Shown piece after piece: positions 37,220 through 47,694 of a DNA stretch of 64,000 nt. Source of the stretch: Pseudomonas sp. 10S4. Its GTDB lineage: Bacteria > Pseudomonadota > Gammaproteobacteria > Pseudomonadales > Pseudomonadaceae. The notes under the pieces are model-generated. The model was given only the letters and a program-made list of their open reading frames with translations, was not told the DNA's origin and searched no databases. The stretch is taken from contig NZ_CP133774.1 of NCBI RefSeq assembly GCF_034344865.1, positions 496,001 through 560,000 on the forward strand, given 5' to 3'. Every line of letters begins with the position of its first letter. Position 1 is the first letter of the stretch. Both the position numbers and the translations under genes were made by a program.

Positions 37220-38701
37220 ATGATATTCAGCTCTACAAAATTTATATTTTTGTATTTGCCTACTGTGTTCTGTGTTTATTTTATCCTTAACAAATACCGA
37301 CTTATTGCAATTGGAAAACTGTGGCTCGTTGTTGCAAGCCTGCTGTTTTACGGATACTGGAGTGTCGCTTATCTTCCACTGCTAATAGGTTCCATCACGC
37401 TAAATTTTTTTATTGGCAAGCTTGTCTCGCCAACAACACAAACCACTCATATTATCCTCAGCAAACAAACAACTCTTATAATCGGCATCACCATCAACCT
37501 GATGCTGCTTGCTTACTTCAAATACGCGAATTTCTTTATAGACAATCTCAACACCGTCGCCGGAACGACGCTCCACTTCCAGCAACTTATATTGCCACTG
37601 GGAATAAGTTTCTACACCTTCACCCAAATAGCCTTTCTGGTAGACAGTTATCGTAGCCAAGCCAAGGAATACGACTTCATCAATTACGCTTTATTCGTTA
37701 CCTTCTTCCCTCACCTGATCGCCGGCCCCATTCTTCACCACAAGGAAATGATGAGCCAGTTCCAGTCTCGTTGGACGCTCGCAATCCGCTACAAAAATGT
37801 CCTGATGGGACTTTTTATTTTCAGTATCGGTCTTTTCAAAAAAATCATGATTGCAGATACATTTGCCATATGGGCAGATGCTGGATTTGCCAATGGCGCT
37901 CCTCAGGATTTTTTCAGCGCCTGGACAACCAGCCTGTCGTATACCTTTCAGTTGTATTTTGACTTCAGCGGGTATTGCGATATGGCGATTGGTGCGGCCC
38001 TGTTGTTCAACATCTGGTTGCCCATCAATTTCAACTCCCCTTATAAATCGCTGAACATCCAGGATTTCTGGCGTCGCTGGCATATGACCCTGAGTCGTTA
38101 CCTTCGGGATTATCTGTACGTGCCACTGGGTGGGGATCGCTGTTCACGAACCCGCCTGTATTTAAATCTGATGATCACTTTTACCCTGGGAGGCTTGTGG
38201 CACGGCGCCAGTTGGATGTTCGTCATCTGGGGCGTATTGCACGGCGGAGCGCTTGTAGTGCATAGAATATGGAGCCAACTGGGTATGCGTTTGCCCACCT
38301 GGATAGCCTGGCTTGTGACCTTTTTGTTCATCAACATTACATGGGTATTTTTCAGAGCGGACTCGCTGGAGGATGCGACTCGAATCTTGTACGGCATGAT
38401 CGATATCGGCTCGATCAATAGCGTATCTGTCGACGATATACCCACGTCGAATCTTTCTTGGGGAGGACACTTCTCTGACCGTTTGATTGAAAATATGCCT
38501 CTTGGTCTGGCGGCCAACCTGATCCCCCTCATCATGATTGCTATCGCGTTTCTAATCATCGCCCAAAAGAACGCCATCGACCTTACGGTAAAATCCAGAT
38601 TCGGCTGGCCAAAGTTTACAGGGATGCTGGCGCTATTTAGCACTGCACTGTATTCGACCATACAGAGCACCAGCACCGTATTCCTGTATTTCAATTTTTA
38701 A
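37220..38701 (+). CDS. MBOAT-family O-acyltransferase (AlgI-like)
   Basis: 493 residues, about ten to twelve membrane helices. Family motifs: LPLGISFYTFTQIAFLVD, LYFDFSGYCDMAIGAALLFN, FWRRWHMTLSRYLRDYLY and GGLWHGASWMFVIWG with the invariant His. Such proteins move acetyl groups across the inner membrane for polysaccharide O-acetylation. Base composition and codon choice (many ATA, TTA, AAA) are clearly more AT-rich than the neighbours, a sign of transfer. Followed after 12 bases by an AlgJ-like partner. No alginate or cellulose cluster is nearby. Confidence 0.9.
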   Translation: MIFSSTKFIFLYLPTVFCVYFILNKYRLIAIGKLWLVVASLLFYGYWSVAYLPLLIGSITLNFFIGKLVSPTTQTTHIILSKQTTLIIGITINLMLLAYFKYANFFIDNLNTVAGTTLHFQQLILPLGISFYTFTQIAFLVDSYRSQAKEYDFINYALFVTFFPHLIAGPILHHKEMMSQFQSRWTLAIRYKNVLMGLFIFSIGLFKKIMIADTFAIWADAGFANGAPQDFFSAWTTSLSYTFQLYFDFSGYCDMAIGAALLFNIWLPINFNSPYKSLNIQDFWRRWHMTLSRYLRDYLYVPLGGDRCSRTRLYLNLMITFTLGGLWHGASWMFVIWGVLHGGALVVHRIWSQLGMRLPTWIAWLVTFLFINITWVFFRADSLEDATRILYGMIDIGSINSVSVDDIPTSNLSWGGHFSDRLIENMPLGLAANLIPLIMIAIAFLIIAQKNAIDLTVKSRFGWPKFTGMLALFSTALYSTIQSTSTVFLYFNF

Positions 38702-38713
38702 TCGGCGCCCACC

Positions 38714-39827
38714 ATGAAAAAAGCTCTGCCTATTCCTGATTGCACTAACACTGATATTACTTATTGTCCCAGCCATCAACCTATACAACGTTTTCACTAC
38801 ACCGCACACCGGAAAATGGTGGAAACGCAAAGTACTGTACAACATGGACTTCACACTTCCGGCGTTCGGAAAACTTCTCTATCCACTGGGCGTGTCCGTT
38901 GACCCAGCGCGAGCAATCATCGGAAAAGAAGGGTGGTTATATCTGGGAGATGCTTATGCCGATTCGATAACAGTGAAACGCCTGGGGATAAAAGCCGAAG
39001 ATACAGACATCGCCGAGCGCCTGGCCAAATCGGCTGAGTCCTGGGATACATGGTTCAAGCATCAAGGTGTAGACGCGTTTCGAATCATTCTGGGGCCGGA
39101 CAAGGACTCTATTTATCCAGAGTACTTACCGGACTGGTCAAAGCATGCTCCCACTTCTTTAACCGACGCTTTAACGAATCGAGTCCAGTCAGACATTTAC
39201 ATAAATCCCGCAAGAAAATTACGCCAGGAAAAAGACAGCTACCCGCACCCGCTGTATTACAGGACAGATACACACTGGAATAATCTCGGCGCGTGGGTGG
39301 CTTTTAATGAGTTTTCAAAAAATCTGGCAACCGCTCAACCCGAGCTCAAATGGCCGCAGAAACCTGAAGGGGCATTCTCAACCACCGCGGAACGTCTTGG
39401 CGGAGACCTGGCAAACTTTCTGCGAATTCAAACTTCGCTGTCAGATCAAGAAGTCATACTCGATCTCCCCGATTACGCCATGCCCCTCGAGCACTATGAC
39501 TTCGAATCCGGCAATGTTGTCTTTACGGGGCAGAATGGACCGGTGGAAGCGCCGATGACGCCGCTGCTGATGAGGTCGACACAGGCGCTGAATTCTAAAA
39601 AAGTGTTATGGCTCCGCGACTCATTCGGCGCCGCCATGGCGCCGTTCATGGCAGCCACCTTCAGTGACACGCTTCAGGTGCACTATTTGGCTCTAAAGCC
39701 GGGCGCGCTGGCAGAGTTGGTCAAACGCTACCAACCCGACTACGTTTTTATTACGGTCGTCGAGCGGGACTCCCGCGGTGATTTTTTCCAGACGCTTGCC
39801 CCGCTGCCTGACGAATCCACACTGTAA
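38714..39827 (+). CDS. AlgJ/AlgX-like O-acetyltransferase (SGNH fold), start region frameshifted
   Basis: With one A fewer in the six-A run at 38717-38722, ATG 38714 reads MKKLCLFLIALTLILLIVPA, a signal anchor, and runs into the long frame visible from 38844 (MDFTLPAFGKLLYPLGV). The domain has GWLYLG, the DTHW-type catalytic pair in YYRTDTHWNNLGAW, and the nucleophile Ser in LWLRDSFGAAM, so the periplasmic active site is complete. As read, only the part from about 38844 is in frame. It should accept the acetyl group exported by the MBOAT protein just upstream. Confidence 0.82.
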
Positions 39828-39982
39828 TGCGACAGGGTACCGTTGCGCTCCTGGACCAGATTATTTCCCCCGCTCACCGGTTCACTCGTGACAACGTCGC
39901 CTCGGTCCAATAGATTAGGCCCCCTGAAAAGGCCTAGCGCTTTCTCGCCTCAACTCAAGTTAAAAGAAGTAGTGAAATTTCA

Positions 39983-40687
39983 ATGTCCGATTCCAACACC
40001 GCTGAATCCGTAGTCACCTTGTCGTCCAAAGCGGAATACGAAAACTCCATCAATCTTTCACAGCATGTGCCACAGGCCAAGACCATCAGTGAGATGGTGC
40101 TGGACGCTTTCCAGTCCACTCGCGAAAGCGACCAGATCCGCGAACTGCGCACCGCGATTCGCCAGGCTCACGACAGCTTCGATGACGATAAAGCCTACGA
40201 ACTGATGGGCGAACTCAAGCAACTCAAGGATGCCGAGGCTTCCGACATTGCTGCCCTGGAAGACCTGAGCAGCAAATTCCCGATCAGCCGCATTCTGTCC
40301 AGTTTCAAGGACGACCCGGCGTTTCAGGAAATCGTCTACGGCTTGGCACTGACGGTGCTGAACCAGACGCATCAAGCCATCAGCAACCCGAGCAGCGGCA
40401 AGAGCAAGACCGCTCGGGCCAAGAAAGAAGTCGAAGTGTTCACCATCAGCAAGGATGGCGTGAACGTCACCCTGCCGCTGCGCACCCCGCGCTCGCGCCT
40501 GAACGTTGACCGTGAGGCCCTGGAATTCCTCGGTTTTACCTTTGTTGGCGAAGGTGAGGAAGCGGAGCTGGAGAGCGAAACCTTCCTGGACAATGCCGGG
40601 ACCGAACAAGCGGTGAACCGCAAAAACATCATCACTGCGCTGCAGCAGCAAACCGCGTTTGATGGTTACAGCATCGCCGCGCAGTAA
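39983..40687 (+). CDS. Hypothetical protein, 234 residues
   Basis: Soluble and acidic. Helical N-terminal half (ISEMVLDAFQSTRESDQIRE, coiled-coil-like, about 35-95), then a charged linker (about 135-150, KSKTARAKKEVEVF) and a C-terminal domain. ATG 39983, monocistronic with its own terminator at 40714-40750. No family recognised. Codon use is typical of the host, unlike the preceding acetylation pair. Confidence 0.7.
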   Translation: MSDSNTAESVVTLSSKAEYENSINLSQHVPQAKTISEMVLDAFQSTRESDQIRELRTAIRQAHDSFDDDKAYELMGELKQLKDAEASDIAALEDLSSKFPISRILSSFKDDPAFQEIVYGLALTVLNQTHQAISNPSSGKSKTARAKKEVEVFTISKDGVNVTLPLRTPRSRLNVDREALEFLGFTFVGEGEEAELESETFLDNAGTEQAVNRKNIITALQQQTAFDGYSIAAQ

Positions 40688-40713
40688 TACGACTCAGCAT
40701 TGCTGCAAAAACC

Positions 40714-40750
40714 AAAAGCCTCGTACTGAAACTCAGTGCGGGGCTTTTTG
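40714..40750 (+). terminator. Terminator between 39983 gene and RidA-like gene
   Basis: Stem AAAAGCCTCG/CGGGGCTTTT with inner ACTG/CAGT pairing and a T tail; probably works for both convergent genes. Confidence 0.85.
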
Positions 40751-40762
40751 TTGCCTGGAACT

Positions 40763-41254
40763 TCACGTTGCAGGGCGCAACGCAGCGATCATATCCAGCT
40801 GAACTGCCGCGTTGTTCGGCAGTTGATACACCCCAATCGTCGTGCGTGTATGTTTGCCGGCATCACCCAGTACATGGCTGAACACATCCGACGCACCATT
40901 GGCCACTTCACTCAGATCAACAAAGTCCGCCGTGGACTTTACATAGACCGTGACGCGCAGCAGCGACTTGATTTTGTCCAGCGAGCCGATGGCATCGACA
41001 ATCAACGCCAGACCGCGCATCGCACAAATGCTGGCGGCGGTTTGAGCATCGGCCAGGGTCAGTTCTAGACCGACTCTGCCGGGGTACTGAACCTTGCCAT
41101 GCACACGCGGCACCAGACCGCTGAGATACAGTTCATGGTCATGCCGAACCAGCGGCGCGTAATGCCAGTCGGCGATGCTCTCACCGTAAATGTCATAACC
41201 GAGTTCCAATGCCAGGGCGATGTAGCGCTCATCGCAAGTCATGTGTTCAGTCAT
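40763..41254 (-). CDS. RidA-like (YjgF/YER057c/UK114) protein, long subfamily, copy 1
   Basis: 163 residues, longer than canonical RidA (about 128). Has LYLSGLVPRVHGKVQYPGRV, VTVYVKSTADFVDLSEVANG and GKHTRTTIGVYQLPNNAAVQ with the conserved Arg region, matching the chorismate-mutase-like Rid subgroup. About 70 percent identical by eye to the next gene. Rid proteins deaminate reactive enamine/imine intermediates or act on related metabolites; the substrate here is unknown. Confidence 0.85.
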   Translation of the reverse strand: MTEHMTCDERYIALALELGYDIYGESIADWHYAPLVRHDHELYLSGLVPRVHGKVQYPGRVGLELTLADAQTAASICAMRGLALIVDAIGSLDKIKSLLRVTVYVKSTADFVDLSEVANGASDVFSHVLGDAGKHTRTTIGVYQLPNNAAVQLDMIAALRPAT

Positions 41255-41343
41255 TTCCCTGCCCCAACCTGTTTATCAATCCATCAACAACCCCTACTTT
41301 CAAAAGATTAGACCAAGGCCACTCTCCACCACGCAATTGAATG

Positions 41344-41372
41344 AAAAAGCCCCGAATAACCGGGGCTTTTTA
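41344..41372 (-). terminator. Terminator between the two RidA-like genes
   Basis: AAAAAGCCCCG/CGGGGCTTTTT hairpin 15 bases past the stop of the 41387 gene, so the two paralogues are separate transcription units or partly uncoupled. Confidence 0.85.
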
Positions 41373-41386
41373 GTCCGTGATTTCAT

Positions 41387-41881
41387 CTACAACGCCGATG
41401 GATGCAACGCCGCGATCAAATCCACTTCGATGGGGGCGTTTTTCGGCAGTTGATAAACACCGACGGTCGTTCGGGTATGTTTACCGGCGTCGCCCAGCAC
41501 ATGAGTGAAGACATCCGACGCGCCGTTCGCCACTTCACTGAGATCAACGAAATCAAAGGTTGATTTCACAAAGACCGTTACGCGAAGCAATGACTTGATG
41601 CTATCCAGCGAACCGACGGCACCCATGATCAGAGCCAGTGCGCGGATTGCACTGATGCTGGCGGCCGCTTGCGCATCCGCCAGGTTGAGTTCCAGCCCCA
41701 CTCGCCCGGGGTACTGAATTTTTCCGTTCATGCGTGGCACCAGACCACTGACATACAGTTCATCGTCATGCCTGATCAGCGGGGCGTAATGGCCGCCGAC
41801 GGCGTTCTCGTCGTAGATGTCGAAACCGAGCTCTTTGGCCAGCTCGATGAAGCGTTCGTCGCGGGTGGTGGGCTTGATCAT
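41387..41881 (-). CDS. RidA-like protein, long subfamily, copy 2
   Basis: 164 residues, close paralogue of the 40763 gene in tandem: SGLVPRMNGKIQYPGRVGLE and GKHTRTTVGVYQLPKNAPIE. Divergent from the MocR regulator at 42004, whose target it may be (inference from layout: MocR genes are often divergent from targets). The tandem duplication is recent enough to remain obvious along the whole length. Confidence 0.85.
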   Translation of the reverse strand: MIKPTTRDERFIELAKELGFDIYDENAVGGHYAPLIRHDDELYVSGLVPRMNGKIQYPGRVGLELNLADAQAAASISAIRALALIMGAVGSLDSIKSLLRVTVFVKSTFDFVDLSEVANGASDVFTHVLGDAGKHTRTTVGVYQLPKNAPIEVDLIAALHPSAL

Positions 41882-42003
41882 TTACGGAACCTTCTTAATC
41901 AATCATGCAAAACGCGCCGTTGATGGTAGGCACAGACGCTTGTCTTGATCAGAGCAAGTTCGTATAGAATCCAGCGAACTTTACTGCCAGGGAGACCAGT
42001 AAA

Positions 42004-43422
42004 ATGCAGGCTCAACGCGCGGTGATCGCCGCCATCGAGTTTCAGGCGGGCGTGCCGCTGGTGCAGCAGATCGTCGATCAATTGTCCGTTGCCATCAGTC
42101 AGGGCGGCCTGCCCCACGGCACCAAGCTGCCGCCGATCCGCGAGCTCTCCAAGTTGCTGAACGTGGGTAAGTCGACAGTCGTCGATGCCCTGGACCGCTT
42201 ACGCGCCAAGGGTTTGGTGGTTTCCCGCCAGGGTTCGGGGCATTACGTGCACCGCTCCAACACCACGATTGCGACGGCCCCCGGGCCGGACCTGCAACCC
42301 CAAGACACCCTCAGCGTGATCCGCCGCGCCGTGCTGCTGGACAACGGCGCCCTGCGCCCCGGCTGCGGATTCTTGCCCTCCTCCTGGCTGCCCGCCGAAG
42401 AATTGCTCAAAGCCGTGCGCGGCACCCTGCGCACCACGGCTCTGCGCATGGGCGAATATGGCGTCATCGGCGGTTATCTGCCGCTACGTCAGGCCTTGCG
42501 GGTCAAACTGTCGACCTTCGGCATCGACGTGCCGATAGAACAGATCATCACCACCGCCAACACCATGCAAGCCATCGACCTGCTGATGCGCCTGCTGATC
42601 AAACCCGGCGACACGGTGCTGCTCGACGACCCCTGCTACTTCAACCTGCACACCAACCTCGCCCTGCATGGCGCCAAGGTCATCACCATCGCCCGGGATT
42701 GCGACGGCATGGACCTGGAAGCCTTTGAACAACTGCTGATCGCCCACAAACCCGTTCTGTACATGACCAACAGCACGCTGCATAACCCGACCGGGCACTC
42801 GTTCTCCCCGGCCCAGGTGTATCGGTTGCTGGAGTTGAGTCATCGCTATGGCTTGCACATTGTCGAAGATGATTTGTATGGCGACCTTCAACAGCGTCGT
42901 ACCCCGCGTCTGGCGGCGAGCGGGTTGGAGAATGTGAGTTATGTGTCCGGGTTCTCCAAGACACTGACGGCCAACAGCAGGGTCAGTTATGCGGTGCTGT
43001 CGCCGCAACTGGCTGCACGGTTGATCACCTTGAAGATAAGTTGTGGCGGTGTGACCTCGGAATTCGCCGAGCAGATCACCTGCACGATGCTCAGCAACGG
43101 CAGCTATGCCAAGCATGCACGGCGCACGGTGGATCGGCTGTATGAGTCGAGCAGCCGGGTGGCGCGATGGTTGGTCGAGGCGGGTTGTTCAGTGTCCTCA
43201 CTGCCCGGTGAAGGGCTGTTTATCTGGACGCGTTTGCCGCCAGGGCTGCATGCCGAAACGTTGGCTCGCAAAGGTCTGGAAAGCGACCTCGTCCTCGCAC
43301 CCGGCACCTTGCTCAGCAAAGCCCCGGATGCCAGCCAATTCCTGCGATTCAACGTGGCGCACAGCGATCATCCACAGGTGCGAGAGCGATTCTTCCGGTT
43401 GCTCGACACACCCAAAAAATAA
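42004..43422 (+). CDS. MocR/PdxR-type regulator (GntR HTH fused to aminotransferase domain)
   Basis: 472 residues. N-terminal winged helix (LVQQIVDQLSVAISQGGLPH, KLPPIRELSKLLNVGKSTVV), linker, then an aminotransferase fold with YMTNSTLHNPTGHSFSPAQV, EDDLYGDL and the PLP-Lys segment SGFSKTLTANSRVSYAV. Such proteins use PLP or a PLP adduct as effector. Divergent from the RidA-like gene at 41387; Rid proteins protect PLP enzymes, so a shared theme is plausible. Confidence 0.9.
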   Translation: MQAQRAVIAAIEFQAGVPLVQQIVDQLSVAISQGGLPHGTKLPPIRELSKLLNVGKSTVVDALDRLRAKGLVVSRQGSGHYVHRSNTTIATAPGPDLQPQDTLSVIRRAVLLDNGALRPGCGFLPSSWLPAEELLKAVRGTLRTTALRMGEYGVIGGYLPLRQALRVKLSTFGIDVPIEQIITTANTMQAIDLLMRLLIKPGDTVLLDDPCYFNLHTNLALHGAKVITIARDCDGMDLEAFEQLLIAHKPVLYMTNSTLHNPTGHSFSPAQVYRLLELSHRYGLHIVEDDLYGDLQQRRTPRLAASGLENVSYVSGFSKTLTANSRVSYAVLSPQLAARLITLKISCGGVTSEFAEQITCTMLSNGSYAKHARRTVDRLYESSSRVARWLVEAGCSVSSLPGEGLFIWTRLPPGLHAETLARKGLESDLVLAPGTLLSKAPDASQFLRFNVAHSDHPQVRERFFRLLDTPKK

Positions 43423-43475
43423 CCGACCACTGCACGCTTAACTGCCTGACACAAATCCTGTGGCAAACGAGCTTC

Positions 43476-43620
43476 CTGTGGCGAGGGGGATTGCCCCCGT
43501 TGGAGTGCGAAGCGCTCCCCTGCATTTCATCAGCCACACCGCATTAGCAGGTTTTACGACTGCTGCGCAGCCGAACGGGGTGGCGCGGCATTCCGACAAG
43601 CTCCCTCGCCACAGGGGTTC
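43476..43620. repeat. 145-nt interspersed repeat with inverted ends, copy 1
   Basis: Begins CTGTGGCGAGGGG and ends CTCCCTCGCCACAGGGG, with the internal words GGAGTGCGAAGCGCTCCC and GACTGCTGCGCAGCCGA. A second copy lies at 53043-53183. Non-coding, in the 347-base gap between the mocR-type gene and cyoE. Confidence 0.8.
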
Positions 43621-43658
43621 AGCGTCGATCACAAGAAGTAGCCGCAACGCCAATCCAA

Positions 43659-43683
43659 TGTGGGAGTGAGCCTGCTCGCGAAA
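43659..43683. repeat. Single REP element
   Basis: ATGTGGGAGTGAGCCTGCTC then GCGAA, a one-arm REP variant. It directly follows the 145-nt repeat. Confidence 0.75.
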
Positions 43684-43713
43684 GCGGCAACTCGGTCCAC
43701 CAAAAGAAACCCA

Positions 43714-43755
43714 ATAAAAAACCCCGCTCCTTCTCTCGAAGGGCGGGGCTTTTCG
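43714..43755 (-). terminator. Terminator of the cyo operon
   Basis: Stem AACCCCGC.../...GCGGGGCTT with an A run that is a T run on the minus strand, 16 bases past the cyoE stop. Confidence 0.85.
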
Positions 43756-43770
43756 TACAGCGGCTAAACC

Positions 43771-44658
43771 TTAAGGCGCATAAGTCAGCAACAGCTCACT
43801 CGGCACTTTGAAGTCCAGCGACATCATCACGCTCAGCGCGGTAATGGTGAAGATCGAGAACACGAACAGCTTGCGTGCCCAGACCGTGTCATCCACTGCC
43901 TTGTAACCGGTCCAGGCCATGTACAACCAGTACATGCCCATGGCCGCGGCGACGGCGAGGTAGCTCATGCCGGCGTAGCCGCTGAAGGTCAGCATCAAGG
44001 TCGCGACCAGGAATGCCAGGATGTAGAGCAGGATGTGCTTCTTGGCGACCTGGATCCCGCGCTTCACTGGCAGCACCGGAATCGATGCGGCCAGGTAATC
44101 GTTGAAGCGGAAGATTGCGATGGCGTAGGAATGCGGCATCTGCCACAGGCTGAACATCACCAGCAGGGTCAGCGCAGCCATGTCGAAGCTGTTGGTCACG
44201 GCAACGTAACCAATCACCGGCGGCATGGCGCCCGACAGACTGCCCACCAGCGTGCCGTGAACCGACTTGCGCTTGAGGTACAGGCTGTAGAAGCCGACGT
44301 AGATGACAAAACCGATCACGGCGAACAGCGCGGCCAACGGGTTGGCCACCTTGTACAACAGTGCAACGCCGGCGATGCCCAGGACGGTCGCGTAGATCAG
44401 GGCCAGTTTCAGGGAGATCAAGCCCTGGACCAGCACCCGGTTCTTGGTGCGTTCCATCTTCAGGTCGATGTCGCGGTCGATGCAGTTGTTGAACACGCAA
44501 CCGGAAGCCACCACCAGGGACGTGCCGATCATGGCGGCCAGGAATATGGCCAGATCGACATGCCCTTTCGAGGCCAGGAAAAACCCGCCTGCCACAGAAA
44601 GCACGTTACCGAAAATGATCCCCGGTTTGGTGATTTGGATAAAGTGCTTAAAGGACAT
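43771..44658 (-). CDS. cyoE: Heme O synthase (protoheme IX farnesyltransferase) CyoE
   Basis: 295 residues with about nine membrane helices and the prenyltransferase motif [18 protein letters not shown] plus YSLYLKRKS. Farnesylates heme b to heme o for the cytochrome bo3 oxidase. Start at ATG 44658 ([20 protein letters not shown]); 11 bases after cyoD. Last gene of cyoABCDE. Confidence 0.96.
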   Translation of the reverse strand: MSFKHFIQITKPGIIFGNVLSVAGGFFLASKGHVDLAIFLAAMIGTSLVVASGCVFNNCIDRDIDLKMERTKNRVLVQGLISLKLALIYATVLGIAGVALLYKVANPLAALFAVIGFVIYVGFYSLYLKRKSVHGTLVGSLSGAMPPVIGYVAVTNSFDMAALTLLVMFSLWQMPHSYAIAIFRFNDYLAASIPVLPVKRGIQVAKKHILLYILAFLVATLMLTFSGYAGMSYLAVAAAMGMYWLYMAWTGYKAVDDTVWARKLFVFSIFTITALSVMMSLDFKVPSELLLTYAP

Positions 44659-44669
44659 CCGGACTTTCC

Positions 44670-45032
44670 TCAGTGCGCCATCATGACGGTGTGGATGCTG
44701 AACATGATCCACAGCGACAAGCCAACCAGCAGGACGATCACCATCGCAGCGAACACAAACGCAATCACGTTGTTACGCTGGGCGGCAGAGCGGTCCAGGT
44801 GGAGGAAGTACACCAGGTGAACCAGCACCTGGATCACTGCGAAGGCCAGTACGATCCACAGCGTCCAGACTTTCGGCAGCGATGGGTACATCACCAGGCC
44901 GAACGGAATGATCGTCAGGATTACCGACAGGATGAAGCCGATGGCGTAGGACTTTACGCTGCCATGGCTATCGTCGTGGCTGTCGTGGCCGTGGGCATCG
45001 TGGCCATGATTTGAGTGAGCTGCATTAGCCAT
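44670..45032 (-). CDS. cyoD: Cytochrome o ubiquinol oxidase subunit IV
   Basis: 120 residues: His/Asp-rich N-terminus, then three helices ([20 protein letters not shown], the second about 52-73, the third about 83-106). ATG 45032 overlaps the cyoC stop by three bases. Assembly subunit of the bo3 oxidase. Confidence 0.95.
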   Translation of the reverse strand: MANAAHSNHGHDAHGHDSHDDSHGSVKSYAIGFILSVILTIIPFGLVMYPSLPKVWTLWIVLAFAVIQVLVHLVYFLHLDRSAAQRNNVIAFVFAAMVIVLLVGLSLWIMFSIHTVMMAH

Positions 45033-45658
45033 TACAGGGTCCCCATCAGGTAAACAACGGTGAATACGCAGATCCACACCACGTCCAGGAAGTGCCAGAA
45101 CAGGCTCAGGCAGCTCAGGCGGGTCTTGTTGGTCGACGTCAGGCCGTGCTTGTTGACCTGATACATCATGATCGCCATCCAGATCAGACCGCTGGTCACG
45201 TGCAGACCGTGGGTGCCGACCAGGGTGAAGAACCCGGACAGGAAGCCGCTGCGGCTAGGGCCGAAGCCTTCGGAGATCAGCTTGTGGAACTCGTTGATCT
45301 CCATGCCGATGAAGCCCAGGCCGAACAGGAAGGTGATGGCCAACCAGCCCAACACTGCCTTCTTGTTGCCCTTGAACAACGCCAGCATGGCGAAGCCGTA
45401 GGTGATCGAGCTGAGCAACAGGCAGGCGGTTTCGCCCAGCACGTATGGCAGTTCGAAGATGTCGTGGCCCGACGGGCCACCCGCTACGTTGTTAACCAGT
45501 ACCGCGTACACCGCGAAGATCGACGCAAACAAAATGCAGTCGGTCATCAGGTAGAGCCAGAAACCGAATACGGTCATCTCGCCCGAGTCGTGGTGATGGT
45601 CATCGTGCCCATGTTCATCGACATGGGTGTGTCCAGCATTGGTCACTAAGTTCGACAT
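45032..45658 (-). CDS. cyoC: Cytochrome o ubiquinol oxidase subunit III
   Basis: 208 residues, His-rich N-terminus, five helices, with the subunit III pattern [20 protein letters not shown] and [23 protein letters not shown] 45658, three bases after the cyoB stop. Confidence 0.96.
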   Translation of the reverse strand: MSNLVTNAGHTHVDEHGHDDHHHDSGEMTVFGFWLYLMTDCILFASIFAVYAVLVNNVAGGPSGHDIFELPYVLGETACLLLSSITYGFAMLALFKGNKKAVLGWLAITFLFGLGFIGMEINEFHKLISEGFGPSRSGFLSGFFTLVGTHGLHVTSGLIWMAIMMYQVNKHGLTSTNKTRLSCLSLFWHFLDVVWICVFTVVYLMGTL

Positions 45659-45661
45659 GGT

Positions 45662-47691
45662 TTAAGCCTGTTCCAACGAGGTTTCAACACGGGTGGCGCC
45701 AGCTGGGACTTTCCCGGCCGCTACCAGACGCTTGTGCTGCTCGGCTTCGATGCGCTCGATCACGTCGACCGGCACCATATAGCCCTGGTCATCACGGGCA
45801 GCATGGATAACGAAGTAGATCACGGTACCGGCGAGGCCGAAGATGGCCATCCACCAGATGTGCCAGATCATCGCGAAACCGAACACGGTCAACAGAGCAC
45901 CCATGACCAGGCCGGTCGCGGTGTTGTTTGGCATGTGGATCGGCTCGTACTTGACCGGAGTCTGGTACGCAGTACCGTTTTCCTTGGCTTCGGTGAACGG
46001 GTCGATGCCTGGGGCTTTCGGCAGTACGGCGAAGTTGTAGAACGGCGGTGGCGACGAGGTCGACCATTCCAGCGTGTGGGCATTCCACGGATCGCCGTGT
46101 TCGCACATGTTCTCTGGCTTCTTGCGGTCACGCACACTGACGTACAGCTGGATCAACTGGCAGGCAATGCCGACAGCGATCATGAACGCGCCGAACAATG
46201 CAACGTGCAGGTAAGGCACCCACTCAGGGTTGGTGGTGGCGTTCAGACGACGGGTCATGCCCATGAAGCCCAGTGCATAGAGCGGCATGAACGCGACGAA
46301 GAAGCCCGAGATCCAGAACCAGAACGCTGCCTTGCCCCAACCTTCGTGCAGCTTGAAGCCGAACGCTTTAGGGAAGAAGAAGGCGAAACCAGCGATGTAG
46401 CCGAACACGGCGCCGCCGATGATCACGTTGTGGAAGTGAGCGATCACGAACAGGCTGTTGTGCAGGACGAAGTCAGCACCCGGGATGGCCAGCAGTACGC
46501 CGGTCATGCCGCCGATGGCGAAGGTCACCATGAAGCCCAGGGTCCAGAGAACCTGGCTGGTGAACTGCAGACGACCGCGATAGATGGTGAACAGCCAGTT
46601 GAATAGCTTCACCCCCGTCGGAATCGAGATCAGCATCGTCGCCAGACCGAAGAAGGCGTTAACGCTGGCACCCGACCCCATGGTGAAGAAGTGGTGCAGC
46701 CAAACCATGAAGCCCAGGATCGAGATCGCGCCAGACGCGTAGATCATCGAGTGATGGCCGAACAGACGCTTGCCGGAGAAGGTCGAGATGACTTCGGAGA
46801 AGACCCCGAACGCCGGCAGAATCAGGATGTAAACCTCGGGGTGACCCCAGGCCCAGAACATGTTCACGTACATCATTGGATTGCCACCAAGTTCATTGGT
46901 GAAAATGTGGAAATCCATGTAACGGTCAAGGGTCAGCAGTGCCAGGGTAGCGGTCAGGATCGGGAACGAAGCCACGATCAGGACGTTAGCCCAGGTGCAG
47001 GTCCAGGTGAAGATAGGCATGTCCATCATCTTCATGCCTGGGGTACGCATTTTCAGCACGGTGGCCAGGAAGTTGACCCCCGTCAGTGTCGTACCTAGCC
47101 CGGACAGTTGTAATGCCCAGATGTAGTAGTCCACACCCACGCCCGGGCTGTAGCCCAGTTCCGACAGCGGTGGATACGCAACCCAACCGGTACGGGCGAA
47201 TTCGCCGACACCCAGGGACACGTTCACCAGCACGACGCCGGAGACCAGCAGCCAGAAGCTCAGGGAGTTCAGGAACGGGTAGGCAACGTCACGCGCGCCG
47301 ATCTGCAGCGGCACTGCAAGGTTCATCAGGCCGGTGAAGAATGGCATCGCCATGAAGATGATCATGATCACACCGTGAGCGGTGAAGATCTGGTCATAGT
47401 GTTCAGGCGGCAGGTAGCCAGGCGAACCCTCGGTGGCCATGGCCAACTGGGTACGCATCATGATGGCGTCGGCAAAGCCGCGCAGCAGCATGACCATGGC
47501 AACGATGATGTACATCACGCCGATTTTCTTGTGGTCGACCGACGTTAGCCATTCGGTCCACAAGTAGGTCCACTTCTTGAAGTAGGTGATTGCAGCAAAT
47601 ACCGCCAGACCCCGAGCGCGATCATGGCGATGGTAATCATCACAATCGGCTCGTGGAACGGGATCGCTTCCCAACTTAATTTACCAAACAT
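45662..47691 (-). CDS. cyoB: Cytochrome o ubiquinol oxidase subunit I (N-terminal frame broken by one base)
   Basis: Catalytic subunit with heme b, heme o3 and CuB. From ATG 47691 (GGAG upstream) it reads [20 protein letters not shown], and after IALG the frame is lost; [20 protein letters not shown] continues in the main frame. One extra G in the GGGG run (47610-47613) restores the usual length of about 676. Heme/Cu ligands are present: [25 protein letters not shown] and HFHNVI. Since cyoACDE are intact, a sequence error is the simpler explanation. Confidence 0.93.
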
Positions 47692-47694
47692 CGT

